From positions 1 through 39,198 of the forward strand of contig JAEZSC010000046.1 of the NCBI GenBank assembly GCA_023422005.1: a DNA stretch of 39,198 nucleotides, read 5' to 3'. Every line of letters begins with the position of its first letter. Position 1 is the first letter of the stretch. Below the pieces are notes generated by a model, which was not told the origin of the DNA, searched no databases, and was given only the letters and a program-made list of their open reading frames with translations. Both the position numbers and the translations under genes were made by a program. Positions 1-6,418 of the stretch are shown piece by piece. The DNA is from Bacillota bacterium (GTDB lineage: Bacteria > Bacillota > Clostridia > Christensenellales > UMGS416).

Positions 1-449
1 AGTCCATGAAGAACAAGGAGCTCAACCAGCTTCTCAAGCTGGAAAAGAGCCTGGTCTATTTCTCCACATCGCTGAAATCCAACGAAATGGTGCTGGAGAA
101 GATGCTCAAGCTTGAGCAGATCAAGAAATACCCCGAGGACCAGGAGCTTCTGGAAGACGTTATCATTGAGAACCGTCAGGCCATCGAGATGACCAGCATC
201 TACAGCAGCATCCTAAGCGGCATGATGGACGCCTTTGCCTCCATCATTTCCAACAACCTCAACATCGTCATGAAGTCATTGACGATGATCACGATCGCCA
301 TCTCCATCCCGACGATGGTGGCCAGTTTCTTTGGCATGAACGTACCCAACGCGCTGCAAAACAGCCCTGCGGCGTTCCCGGTCATCATCGTGGCTTCCGT
401 GGCGCTCACCGCCGCAGCCATGTACTTTTTGATGAGGCGCAGAGTATGA
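1..449 (+). CDS. corA: CorA-family divalent metal transporter, C-terminal part (5' end outside window)
   Basis: CorA proteins are pentameric inner-membrane channels for Mg2+ and related divalent cations. What is visible is the end of the cytoplasmic stalk helix followed by two membrane segments, with the family signature Gly-Met-Asn (GMN, followed by VP) in the loop between them, about 105 codons downstream of the ATG at position 6. The protein ends with a short basic tail (RRRV), typical of CorA. The reading frame is open to the first base of the window and the visible part is only about 148 residues against 300-370 for the family, so the ATG at 6 is almost certainly internal and the gene starts upstream. 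A terminator follows directly, so this is the last gene of its unit. The substrate (Mg2+ versus Co2+ or Zn2+) cannot be told from this part. Confidence 0.92.
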   Translation, partial: SMKNKELNQLLKLEKSLVYFSTSLKSNEMVLEKMLKLEQIKKYPEDQELLEDVIIENRQAIEMTSIYSSILSGMMDAFASIISNNLNIVMKSLTMITIAISIPTMVASFFGMNVPNALQNSPAAFPVIIVASVALTAAAMYFLMRRRV

Positions 450-471
450 CCATGGACGATCGAGATTGAAG

Positions 472-497
472 GCCCGCCGGTCAAGGCGGGCTTTTTT
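472..497 (+). terminator. Rho-independent terminator after corA
   Basis: A 7 bp perfect GC stem (GCCCGCC / GGCGGGC) with a six-base loop is followed at once by six T residues. It lies 22 bases after the corA stop codon and separates it from the ribosomal protein unit. The rest of 450-615 holds only a small hairpin at 551-565 (GCCGAT/ATCGGC) and no gene that I can support. Confidence 0.9.
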
Positions 498-615
498 ACG
501 GGCTGACAGCGCGGCCAGACTGTGATTGATTTGGACCAGGGGAGCATTATGCCGATAAAATCGGCTTTCCGTTCAATTGATGTGTGGTTTGAGAGTTAAA
601 TTCATATGGTTTGGA

Positions 616-644
616 TTGACAATCCGCTCATGAAGTGTTATGAT
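616..644 (+). promoter_or_regulatory. Sigma-A-type promoter of the rplU-rpmA unit
   Basis: A perfect -35 hexamer TTGACA (616-621) is separated by 17 bp from a near-perfect -10 hexamer TATGAT (639-644). Transcription would start near 651, leaving a leader of about 105 bases before rplU. The match and spacing are what is expected of a strong vegetative promoter. Confidence 0.85.
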
Positions 645-649
645 CTTGT

Positions 650-755
650 GCTGTAGCCGCACGGGAAGGGCTCAAAATGGCGAAATCGACGGCCGCAAGG
701 CCGAAGAGCTGCCTGCCTTGTTTCGGCGAGACTGGTAAGAGGAGGTAACACGAGC
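650..755 (+). promoter_or_regulatory. Structured 5' leader of rplU, possible L21 leader
   Basis: The untranslated leader between the predicted start of transcription and rplU contains a 5 bp hairpin with a GCAA tetraloop (690-703) and ends in a strong ribosome binding site (GGAGG, 741-745). Many Bacillota carry a conserved L21 leader RNA here that is thought to give feedback control by the ribosomal protein. The position and length fit, but the match to the known consensus was not tested. Confidence 0.5.
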
Positions 756-1064
756 ATGTATGCAGTCATCAAGACTGGCGGCAAGCAGTACAAGGTGGAG
801 ATCGGCGACAGCCTTTATGTCGAGAAACTCGGCCTGGAAGACGGCTCCGAGGTTCAGTTTGACACGGTGCTTTTCGCCAACGAGGACGACATCCGCGTGG
901 GCACGCCCATCGTAGAGGGTGTCAAAGTGGCCGGCAAGGTCGTGCGTCAGGCCAAAGGCCGCAAGATCACAATCTTCAAGATCAAGTCCAAGAAGAACTA
1001 CCGCAAGAAGCAAGGCCACAGGCAGCCTTACACGCAGGTGGAAATCACCGCGATCAACTACTAA
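756..1064 (+). CDS. rplU: 50S ribosomal protein L21
   Basis: L21 (bL21) is a component of the large ribosomal subunit that binds 23S rRNA and contacts L20. The protein is 102 residues, the normal length. It opens with the family-typical MYAVIKTGGKQYKV and has the conserved basic segment GRKITIFKIKSKKNYRKKQG-type near residues 70-90. The start is fixed by a GGAGG ribosome binding site about 10 bases upstream. It is first in a two-gene unit with rpmA, 35 bp apart, under the promoter at 616-644. In most Bacillota a small protease gene, prp (ysxB), sits between these two genes; the 35 bp gap leaves no room for it. Confidence 0.98.
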   Translation: MYAVIKTGGKQYKVEIGDSLYVEKLGLEDGSEVQFDTVLFANEDDIRVGTPIVEGVKVAGKVVRQAKGRKITIFKIKSKKNYRKKQGHRQPYTQVEITAINY

Positions 1065-1099
1065 TTTTGCTGACACAGCATCGACCGGAGGTGAGATAG

Positions 1100-1366
1100 A
1101 TGGCTCATAAAAAAGGCGTAGGCTCCACGAAGAACGGCCGCGATTCCAATTCCCAACGTCTGGGCGTGAAGCGCGGTGACGGCCAGTTCGTGCTGGCGGG
1201 CAACATTCTGGTGCGCCAGCGCGGCACCAAGATGCATCCCGGCAACAACGTTGGTATCGGCAGCGACGACACGTTGTTCGCTCTGGTGGACGGCAATGTG
1301 AAGTTCGAGCGCAAGGACAAGACCCGCAAGCAGGTCAGCGTGTATCCGCAGGCGGAAGCCAACTGA
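1100..1366 (+). CDS. rpmA: 50S ribosomal protein L27
   Basis: L27 (bL27) reaches the peptidyl transferase centre with its N-terminal tail. The 88-residue protein starts directly with MAHKKGVGSTKNGRDS, the mature form seen in Gram-negative bacteria, and not with the 9-12 residue extension that the Prp protease removes in most Bacillota. A ribosome binding site (GGAGGTGA) lies upstream, and no in-frame extension codons with a start are visible in the 35 bp gap after rplU. The absence of both the extension and prp is self-consistent. obg, which usually follows, is not here; a terminator and a DNA glycosylase gene follow instead. Confidence 0.98.
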   Translation: MAHKKGVGSTKNGRDSNSQRLGVKRGDGQFVLAGNILVRQRGTKMHPGNNVGIGSDDTLFALVDGNVKFERKDKTRKQVSVYPQAEAN

Positions 1367-1387
1367 CCACAACGGCAGATTATAAAA

Positions 1388-1415
1388 AGCGGCATCCCGA
1401 TGGGGTGTCGCTTTT
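1388..1415 (+). terminator. Terminator after rpmA
   Basis: A stem of about 10 bp including G-T pairs (GCGGCATCCC / GGGGTGTCGC) with a three-base loop is followed by TTTT and begins 22 bases after the rpmA stop. The next gene's ribosome binding site starts only 7 bases later, so read-through may feed the glycosylase gene. Confidence 0.75.
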
Positions 1416-1430
1416 GCGTTTGGAGGAACC

Positions 1431-2300
1431 ATGGTTCGATTTCTGGACGGCGCGGCGCTGGTGAGCATTCCCGGCGGCATCGATTTGAACGCAACCTTCG
1501 GCTGCGGACAGGCTTTCCGCTGGAGGCCGCAGCCCGACGGCGCCTGGCAGGGCGTGGCCGGCGTGTACCGCGCCACGATTGCACGCACCGCCGAAGGCAT
1601 CCGCATAGACCCTTGCGACGAGGCGGCCTTTGAGGGCTTCTGGAGGCGCTATCTGGACCTGGACTGTGACTACAGCGCCTGCGAAGCGGCGCTGGCCTGT
1701 GACGAGGTGCTTGCTCCCATGGTGCGCCGCTGCGGCGGGCTGCGGCTGCTAAACCAGCCGGTGTGGGAATGCCTGGTCAGCTTTCTGATTTCCAGCAACA
1801 ACAACGTCAAGCGCATAGAGGGCTTCGTGGAACGTTTGTGTATGCGTTATGGGCAGGACATGGGCGGTTATCATGCCTTCCCCGCGCCACAGGCGATTCT
1901 GGAGGCGGGGGAGGATGCGTTGCGCGCCTGTGGACTGGGCTACCGCGCCGCTTTTGTTTGGCGTACGGCGCAGCGGGTGTGCGAGGGCTTCCCGCTGGAC
2001 CCACTGCCCGAGATGGGCTTTGAGCAGGCCAAGCAGCTTCTGCTGACGCTGCATGGCGTGGGAGAGAAGGTGGCCGACTGTGTGCTGCTGTTCTCCTGCG
2101 GCTATCGGGAGGCCTTTCCTGTGGATGTGTGGGTGCACCGGGCAGTCACGGCGGCCTTCACCGATGCCGGCAGCAGCCCCAAAGAGTTGAGGGCTTTCGC
2201 CCGGCGGCGGTTCGGTGCTCTTGCCGGCCTGGCGCAGCAGGTGCTGTTCCACTACGAGCGGATATGCAAAAAAGAAATGGACACAGGCCGCTCCCTCTGA
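1431..2300 (+). CDS. OGG1-type 8-oxoguanine DNA glycosylase/AP lyase
   Basis: Removes 8-oxoguanine from DNA and nicks the abasic site. The 289-residue protein has the N-terminal OGG domain (segment GIDLNATFGCGQAFRW at about 16-31, typical of the family), then the helix-hairpin-helix glycosylase fold with SNNNVKRI at 122-129. The hairpin LHGVGEKVADCVLLF carries the catalytic lysine K213, and PVDVWVHR carries the catalytic aspartate D232; the 19-residue spacing equals that between K249 and D268 of human OGG1. No iron-sulphur cysteine cluster is seen at the C-terminus, as expected for OGG rather than EndoIII/MutY. The start is set by a GGAGG site 5 bases upstream. It lies close to two other base-repair genes (4421-5586). 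Bacterial OGG1-type enzymes are common in Clostridia. Confidence 0.94.
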   Translation: MVRFLDGAALVSIPGGIDLNATFGCGQAFRWRPQPDGAWQGVAGVYRATIARTAEGIRIDPCDEAAFEGFWRRYLDLDCDYSACEAALACDEVLAPMVRRCGGLRLLNQPVWECLVSFLISSNNNVKRIEGFVERLCMRYGQDMGGYHAFPAPQAILEAGEDALRACGLGYRAAFVWRTAQRVCEGFPLDPLPEMGFEQAKQLLLTLHGVGEKVADCVLLFSCGYREAFPVDVWVHRAVTAAFTDAGSSPKELRAFARRRFGALAGLAQQVLFHYERICKKEMDTGRSL

Positions 2301-2308
2301 TGTATAAT
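2278..2308 (+). promoter_or_regulatory. Candidate promoter for the AIM24-family gene
   Basis: A perfect -10 hexamer TATAAT (2303-2308) follows the glycosylase stop codon; the best -35 is TGGACA (2278-2283) at a long 19 bp spacing, inside the end of the upstream gene. The -10 is convincing, the -35 less so. Confidence 0.4.
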
Positions 2309-2346
2309 CATAAGGAAATAAATACAGCAATTGGAGGATTTTGGTC

Positions 2347-3030
2347 ATGCAACACGAGATCAAAGGCGGAACGCTTCCCGTGGCAGTGCTCACGCTCTCG
2401 CCGGGTGAATCGGTGGTGACCGAGGGCGGCGGCATGAGCTGGATGAGCCCCAACATGCGCATGGATACCAACCTGAAGGGCGGGCTGTTTGGGGGCCTGA
2501 CCCGTGCGCTGGCCGGCGAGACGGTCTTTCTGAATACCTACACCGCCGAGGGCGGGCCTGGCCTGTTGGCCTGCGCTTCCAGCTTCCCCGGCACCATCTT
2601 GCCCATCGATCTGCCGGCCGGCGGCCACATCATCGTACAGAAGCGCTCCTTCCTGTGCGGCAGCAGCACGCTTACACTGTCCATGCACCTCAAGCGCAGT
2701 TTCGGCGTGGGCATGTTCGGCGGCGAGGGCTTCATCATGCAGAAGGTGGAAGGCCCCGGCCGTGTGTTCCTGGAGATCGACGGCAGCCTGGAGAAGATCG
2801 TGCTGGGCGCGGGCCAGTCCATCATCGTGGACCCGGGCCATCTGGCGGCCTATACACCCGGCATCACCGTAGCGCTGGAGACTGTCAAGGGCTTCAAGAA
2901 CATCTTCCTGGGCGGCGAGGGGCTGTTTGTTGCCCGGCTCAGCGGTCCTGGTGAGATTTATCTGCAGACGCTGACGGCGCAGAACGTCGCAAATTCCATT
3001 TTGCCGTATCTGCCCAAGCCCAGCAACTGA
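2347..3030 (+). CDS. AIM24 / TIGR00266 family protein
   Basis: A 227-residue protein of the AIM24 (DUF124, TIGR00266) family, a beta-helix-like fold of tandem beta segments with unknown biochemical role in bacteria; the yeast relative is a mitochondrial inner-membrane protein. The glycine-rich start with a conserved LSPGESVVTEGGGMSWMS region and the repeated G-G-E-G segments (GMFGGEG, FLGGEGLF) are typical. There is no signal peptide or membrane segment, so it is likely cytoplasmic. The start at ATG 2347 is preferred over the in-frame TTG at 2341 because the GGAGG site at 2333-2337 is 9 bases from the ATG but only 3 from the TTG. It appears to be a single-gene unit ending in a hairpin at 3058-3082. 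Confidence 0.85.
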   Translation: MQHEIKGGTLPVAVLTLSPGESVVTEGGGMSWMSPNMRMDTNLKGGLFGGLTRALAGETVFLNTYTAEGGPGLLACASSFPGTILPIDLPAGGHIIVQKRSFLCGSSTLTLSMHLKRSFGVGMFGGEGFIMQKVEGPGRVFLEIDGSLEKIVLGAGQSIIVDPGHLAAYTPGITVALETVKGFKNIFLGGEGLFVARLSGPGEIYLQTLTAQNVANSILPYLPKPSN

Positions 3031-3057
3031 GCTGGTGGACATATCTTCTTAAAGTTC

Positions 3058-3082
3058 GGCCCTCCGGCAGTACCGGAGGGCC
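3058..3082 (+). repeat. Perfect 10 bp inverted repeat (hairpin) after the AIM24-family gene
   Basis: GGCCCTCCGG and CCGGAGGGCC flank a five-base loop. There is no T tract on either strand, so it is not a canonical intrinsic terminator; it could protect the 3' end of the upstream mRNA or act as a Rho-assisted end. It ends 13 bases before the next gene's start codon. Confidence 0.7.
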
Positions 3083-3095
3083 GTTGAGGTTGGAT

Positions 3096-3668
3096 ATGGA
3101 GCAGGGTAAAGTGATCATTCTGGGAGGAACGCCCAGAGCCGGCAAGACGACGCTGGCGGTGGAACTGGCGCGCCATGGCTTTAGCAGAATATCCTTCGAT
3201 CACCTTTCGGACGCGATCCGCAGAGGCTTTCCCGAGGTTATCATTCGGGAATGGACAAGCCAGGAAGAGTGTGCCCAAAGGATGTACGGCTTCTTCGAAT
3301 CCATCGTGGAGAGCGCGGTGGACGATGCCCAAATATACGGGCTGAACACCGTGATAGACATGTATGATTATACGCCCGAATATGTCAGCCGGCTCCCTTG
3401 CCAAGAGGGGATCGAAGTGTATTTTCTGGCTTATCCCGGCCTGTCAGTGGAGCAGATCCGGCATAACATCCGGTTCTATGCCCAGCCCACCGATTGGATC
3501 GCCCAGGTGGATGAGGAGTATCTTCAGGTGGTTGCCCAGCGGTGTAACCATGTCAATGAGAAGCTGGTGAAGCAGTGCGGGGAATACGGATATGAGATCA
3601 TCAACACCGGAGCCGGAGACGAGAGAGGGAGAGCTCTGCAAAAGCTGTTTGACAAGATTACCCGATGA
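3096..3668 (+). CDS. P-loop nucleotide-binding protein, possible small-molecule kinase
   Basis: A 190-residue protein with an N-terminal Walker A motif GGTPRAGKTT (residues 10-19) directly after a first beta strand (KVIILG), as in nucleoside and zeta-type kinases. No second defining motif was recognised: the segment SFDHLSDAIRRG after the second strand resembles the substrate-lid start of P-loop kinases, and NTVIDMYDY near residue 87 could be the Walker B strand. No family name can be given. ATG 3096 has a GAGG site 6 bases upstream; the frame extends to a TTG at 3084 that lies inside the hairpin-flanking sequence and is less likely. The gene is convergent with the next one, 29 bp away. Confidence 0.75.
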   Translation: MEQGKVIILGGTPRAGKTTLAVELARHGFSRISFDHLSDAIRRGFPEVIIREWTSQEECAQRMYGFFESIVESAVDDAQIYGLNTVIDMYDYTPEYVSRLPCQEGIEVYFLAYPGLSVEQIRHNIRFYAQPTDWIAQVDEEYLQVVAQRCNHVNEKLVKQCGEYGYEIINTGAGDERGRALQKLFDKITR

Positions 3669-3697
3669 CGGTAGGGCGGTGCCATAAACCTGTCGTG

Positions 3698-4240
3698 TCA
3701 CCGCGTGTACAGTTCCTCGTACAACAGATCCTTTTCATTGAGTCTTTGCCACGCCGACACCCGATAACCGCTTTTTGCCCTATCCGCATTGATACGCCCG
3801 CTTTGCTCCACCGTGGCCAGCGCCTTATCGCTCTCGCGGGTCACGGTCAACGTGACGTCGTATTGCAGAAAGGTTGTATTGCCCTGTGTTCCGGCGGAGG
3901 TGGGCCGGAGATCCAACTGGTCGATGGCCAGCGTATAGCCGTTGGCGTAGGCCCAGGCCTCCAGGTCGTAGCCCTCGCGATTGGCTTGGAAGGTGTCCAA
4001 ATAAGCCTCGGTCAGGAACGGGCGATAGGTTTCGTCGATGGCTTCAATCGCGCCCTGCGACGATGCCTGCAGGCGCTCGGTGTAGAACGCATGGTCGGGG
4101 ATGGAGTAATACTGGATCAGGAAATCCCTCGCGGTGGCTTGGGCGGACGCGCCGGGGAAGAATATGGACTTGACCGCCCACACGCCGAGGCTCACGACGA
4201 CGATCAGTAGCAAGCCCAGCAGCACGACCTTCTTTTTCAT
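3698..4240 (-). CDS. Membrane-anchored hypothetical protein with NTF2-like look
   Basis: A 180-residue protein with a short basic start (MKKK), one strongly hydrophobic helix at about residues 5-25 and a soluble, acidic external domain. The order helix-rich segment (RDFLIQYYSI...), tyrosine-rich middle, then several beta strands ending in a WQRL strand resembles secreted NTF2-like/DUF4829-type domains, but this is by general look only. There is no lipobox cysteine, so it is probably an uncleaved or signal-peptidase-I type anchor. ATG 4240 is chosen over the upstream in-frame ATG at 4258 because GGAGGAGG lies immediately before it. It stands alone on the minus strand between two plus-strand genes. 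Confidence 0.75.
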   Translation of the reverse strand: MKKKVVLLGLLLIVVVSLGVWAVKSIFFPGASAQATARDFLIQYYSIPDHAFYTERLQASSQGAIEAIDETYRPFLTEAYLDTFQANREGYDLEAWAYANGYTLAIDQLDLRPTSAGTQGNTTFLQYDVTLTVTRESDKALATVEQSGRINADRAKSGYRVSAWQRLNEKDLLYEELYTR

Positions 4241-4272
4241 GTCCTCCTCCGAACGCATCCAAACTATCCATT

Positions 4273-4281
4273 AGTATAACA
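4273..4281 (-). promoter_or_regulatory. Extended -10 promoter element for the minus-strand gene at 3698-4240
   Basis: Read on the minus strand, TGTTATACT is an extended -10 element (TGn plus TATACT) 32 bases upstream of the start codon. No convincing -35 hexamer lies at the expected distance, which is usual for extended -10 promoters. Confidence 0.45.
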
Positions 4282-4336
4282 CAAATGCCGTAGGCAGCTG
4301 TTCACTGATCCTGTCGAAGGGGTGGCGATCCTGGGG

Positions 4337-4365
4337 TTGCGCGAGCGTTTGCCCTGCCTTATACT
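4337..4365 (+). promoter_or_regulatory. Candidate promoter of the Fpg/Nei-alkyltransferase pair
   Basis: TTGCGC (4337-4342), a 17 bp spacer and TATACT (4360-4365) lie 55 bases before the glycosylase start codon. The -10 and the spacing are good, the -35 matches in four of six positions. Confidence 0.55.
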
Positions 4366-4420
4366 GGCAGCAACGCAAGGTTTGCTCTGCACACCTTAAC
4401 TTATAGCCCGAGGAGGAACC

Positions 4421-5239
4421 ATGCCAGAATATCCGGAGATCAGCCATCTGGCAGGCCAGATGAACGGTGCGCTCACCGGCAAGACCATCAGTGGGGCCGA
4501 AGTGAACCAGGAGAAATGCCTGAACATGAGCGTGGAGGCCTTTCAACAGGCGGTCAGCGGGCGCACGATCACCGGCGTGACATCGCTGGGGAAGTGGGCG
4601 TTCATGGCTCTGGACGACGACGCGAGGCTGGCACTCAACCTGAACATGGGCGGCAACGTGGTGCTTCGGCAGCCGGGGGAGCCCCTGCGGGACAAATGGC
4701 GAGCGGCGCTGCGCTTTGCTGACGGCTGCGCATTGTCCGTTGGCTTTTGGTTCCTGGGTTCTCTGCACCACATCGCACCGGGCCAGGCCCACGCGCTGAC
4801 CGACAACCTAGGCGCCGACCCTATGGCCGAGGGCTTCTCCTTTGAAGACTTTGACCGCATACTGGGCCAGCGAAAGGCCACGATCAAGAGCGTGCTGCTG
4901 CGTCAGGATTTAATCTGCGGCATCGGCAATTTCTACGTGCAGGACTTGCTGTTTCTGGCGCGGCTGCACCCGGCGCGCCCGGTGAACTCGTTGGATCAGC
5001 GGGAGCGCCGCGCCGTTTATGACGCCATGCGCTCGCTGCTGGCCGATGCCCGCCGCAAGGGCGGTGCGTGGTATGAGAATGGCCTGGACGACCAACCAGG
5101 CGGCTTTGAGGAAGCGGAACTGCTGGTGGGGTACCGCCAGGGTCAGCCGTGCCCTGCTTGCGGCGAGCCCATCGTGAAAATCAAGACCGGCAGCACCAGC
5201 GGCTTCATCTGCCCCCCGTGCCAGAAGGAGCGCCCATGA
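4421..5239 (+). CDS. Fpg/Nei-family DNA glycosylase
   Basis: Bifunctional glycosylase/AP lyase that removes oxidised bases. The 272-residue protein has the N-terminal catalytic Pro2 and Glu3 (MPEYPE), the conserved beta-hairpin lysine K58 in SLGKWAF, the helix-two-turn-helix with GIGNFYVQD (N170), and a C-terminal zinc finger with C244, C247, C264 and C267. In classical Fpg the finger loop carries an arginine five residues before the third cysteine, used to hold the DNA backbone and flipped base; here that position is Thr259 (loop GSTSGFIC). The lineage is therefore a divergent Fpg/Nei group and its substrate range is uncertain, so no symbol is given. Start supported by GAGGAGG 4-10 bases upstream. 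Its stop codon overlaps the start of the alkyltransferase gene (ATGA). Confidence 0.9.
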   Translation: MPEYPEISHLAGQMNGALTGKTISGAEVNQEKCLNMSVEAFQQAVSGRTITGVTSLGKWAFMALDDDARLALNLNMGGNVVLRQPGEPLRDKWRAALRFADGCALSVGFWFLGSLHHIAPGQAHALTDNLGADPMAEGFSFEDFDRILGQRKATIKSVLLRQDLICGIGNFYVQDLLFLARLHPARPVNSLDQRERRAVYDAMRSLLADARRKGGAWYENGLDDQPGGFEEAELLVGYRQGQPCPACGEPIVKIKTGSTSGFICPPCQKERP

Positions 5240-5586
5240 CCGACGGGGAGTATCGCACGCTGATTTACCGCTATGTGGCGGCTATACCCGCGGGGCGGGT
5301 GGCTACCTTCGGCCTGCTGGCGGCGCTGTGCGGCAACCCGCGGGAGGCCCGGCGCTCGGCCCGCGCCGTGGCACGCGCGCCGGAGGGTTTGCCGTGCCAC
5401 CGGGTTGTGCGTTCCGGCGGCGCTTTGGTGCCCGAAGATGTTTTCGGCCCTGGAGAGCAGCGAGCGCGTCTGCTAAGCGAGGGCGTGGCTTTCCTGGGCA
5501 ACGGGCATGTAGACCTGAAGGAGCATCTTTGGCGCATTGAGGATGCCCACGCCGCCGTTGGGATGCCGCTGGACGAGCCTGGCTGA
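5236..5586 (+). CDS. Short O6-alkylguanine-DNA alkyltransferase-domain protein
   Basis: A 116-residue protein consisting only of the DNA-binding/active-site domain of MGMT/Ada-type alkyltransferases, about the size of alkyltransferase-like (ATL) proteins. Unlike ATL proteins, which have PWHR, it keeps the acceptor cysteine: GLPCHRVVRSGG with C54. The winged-helix core is seen as IPAGRVATFGLLAALCGNP at 17-35, with the expected family spacing, followed by ARAVARAP. It should thus be able to accept an alkyl group, or act as a damage sensor. The start ATG overlaps the glycosylase stop by four bases (ATGA), which implies translational coupling and joint expression. The short form lacks the N-terminal RNase H-like domain of full-length enzymes. 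Confidence 0.88.
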   Translation: MTDGEYRTLIYRYVAAIPAGRVATFGLLAALCGNPREARRSARAVARAPEGLPCHRVVRSGGALVPEDVFGPGEQRARLLSEGVAFLGNGHVDLKEHLWRIEDAHAAVGMPLDEPG

Positions 5587-5653
5587 GCGGCGCATTTCCA
5601 GTATTTTGCAGGCATGGAAGGCGCCTGCGCCGCCCACGCTAAGCCGGGCGGTG

Positions 5654-5917
5654 ATGGGTTTGACGCTGCGCGAGGAACTGGAAAGCAAGACGGGCTCTAT
5701 GGATGATCGGGCATACGGACGGTTGCTTTCGCTGGCCCTGGATGATCTGCGCCAGTATAATAGTTTGACATCCGATCAACTGCTTTGCCTGACCCACGAT
5801 ATAAGGTTTCCGCCAAATGACAGCGCCCATGAGCGCATCGCCCTGGCCCGCGACCGGCTGCTGGACACCATGGTCATGCTCTGGGACATTCTGCGCCGCC
5901 GGGGCATACCAAGCTAA
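5654..5917 (+). CDS. Small hypothetical protein
   Basis: An 87-residue, mainly helical, charged protein beginning MGLTLREELES and ending in RRRGIPS. No motif or family was recognised, and no signal peptide or membrane segment is seen. The start is uncertain: ATG 5654 and GTG 5651 are both possible, with only a weak purine stretch upstream, and the frame is open back into the alkyltransferase gene. Codon use looks like that of the neighbours (G/C at third positions). It lies 67 bp after the alkyltransferase gene and may belong to the same transcript. Confidence 0.55.
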   Translation: MGLTLREELESKTGSMDDRAYGRLLSLALDDLRQYNSLTSDQLLCLTHDIRFPPNDSAHERIALARDRLLDTMVMLWDILRRRGIPS

Positions 5918-6003
5918 CAGACCGGGATTGACCGCCAACGCTACGCGATGGCCGAGAATGCGCAAGCGCATTTCCTGCGGTAGCCATCGCCCGTTTGATG
6001 CGG

Positions 6004-6009
6004 TATAAT
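6004..6009 (+). promoter_or_regulatory. Candidate -10 element for the DMT-like gene
   Basis: A perfect TATAAT lies 35 bases before the start codon of the membrane protein gene, but no good -35 hexamer is found 16-18 bp upstream. A short hairpin (AATGCGC/GCGCATT, 5957-5972) just before it may end the preceding transcript. Confidence 0.35.
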
Positions 6010-6044
6010 ATCGCCAACCGCTCCTTTCTGCATGGGAGAGATGG

Positions 6045-6410
6045 ATGGTCAGAAAAGCCTTGGTCGTAAAGCTTCTTCCCTACACGCTGATCTATGTCGT
6101 CTGCTCGGTTGCCGGCCTGATGCTCATCAAGACCGCCGGCACAACCGGCCTGACGCTCATGGGCCTGCACATCAACTGGAAGACTGTTGCCGGCCTGCTG
6201 ATCTATTTTGTAGGTTTTTGTTTCTACTTTACGCTGCTGCAGCAGAACAACGTCAGCATGGTGTTCCCCTTCGTCGTGGGGCTTAATTATGTCGCTGTGA
6301 TCCTGAGCGCCGCGCTGCTTCTGCGTGAAGCCATCTCGCCGGTGCAGTGGGCGGGCATCACGGCTGTATTACTGGGCATAGTGCTGATGAATTGGAAGCC
6401 TGCGCCATGA
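6045..6410 (+). CDS. Four-helix DMT/EamA- or SMR-like membrane protein
   Basis: A 121-residue very hydrophobic protein with about four membrane helices (roughly 8-30, 46-62, 70-90 and 97-115). The last helix pair, with LREAISPVQWAGITAVLLGIVLM near the end, is the typical closing segment of the drug/metabolite transporter (EamA/SMR) superfamily, in which half-size proteins work as dimers. The substrate cannot be predicted. The start has a GGGAGAG site a few bases upstream. The stop codon overlaps a possible start codon of the downstream lipoprotein gene (ATGA at 6407-6410), suggesting co-transcription. Confidence 0.75.
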   Translation: MVRKALVVKLLPYTLIYVVCSVAGLMLIKTAGTTGLTLMGLHINWKTVAGLLIYFVGFCFYFTLLQQNNVSMVFPFVVGLNYVAVILSAALLLREAISPVQWAGITAVLLGIVLMNWKPAP

Positions 6411-6418
6411 GAGGGATT

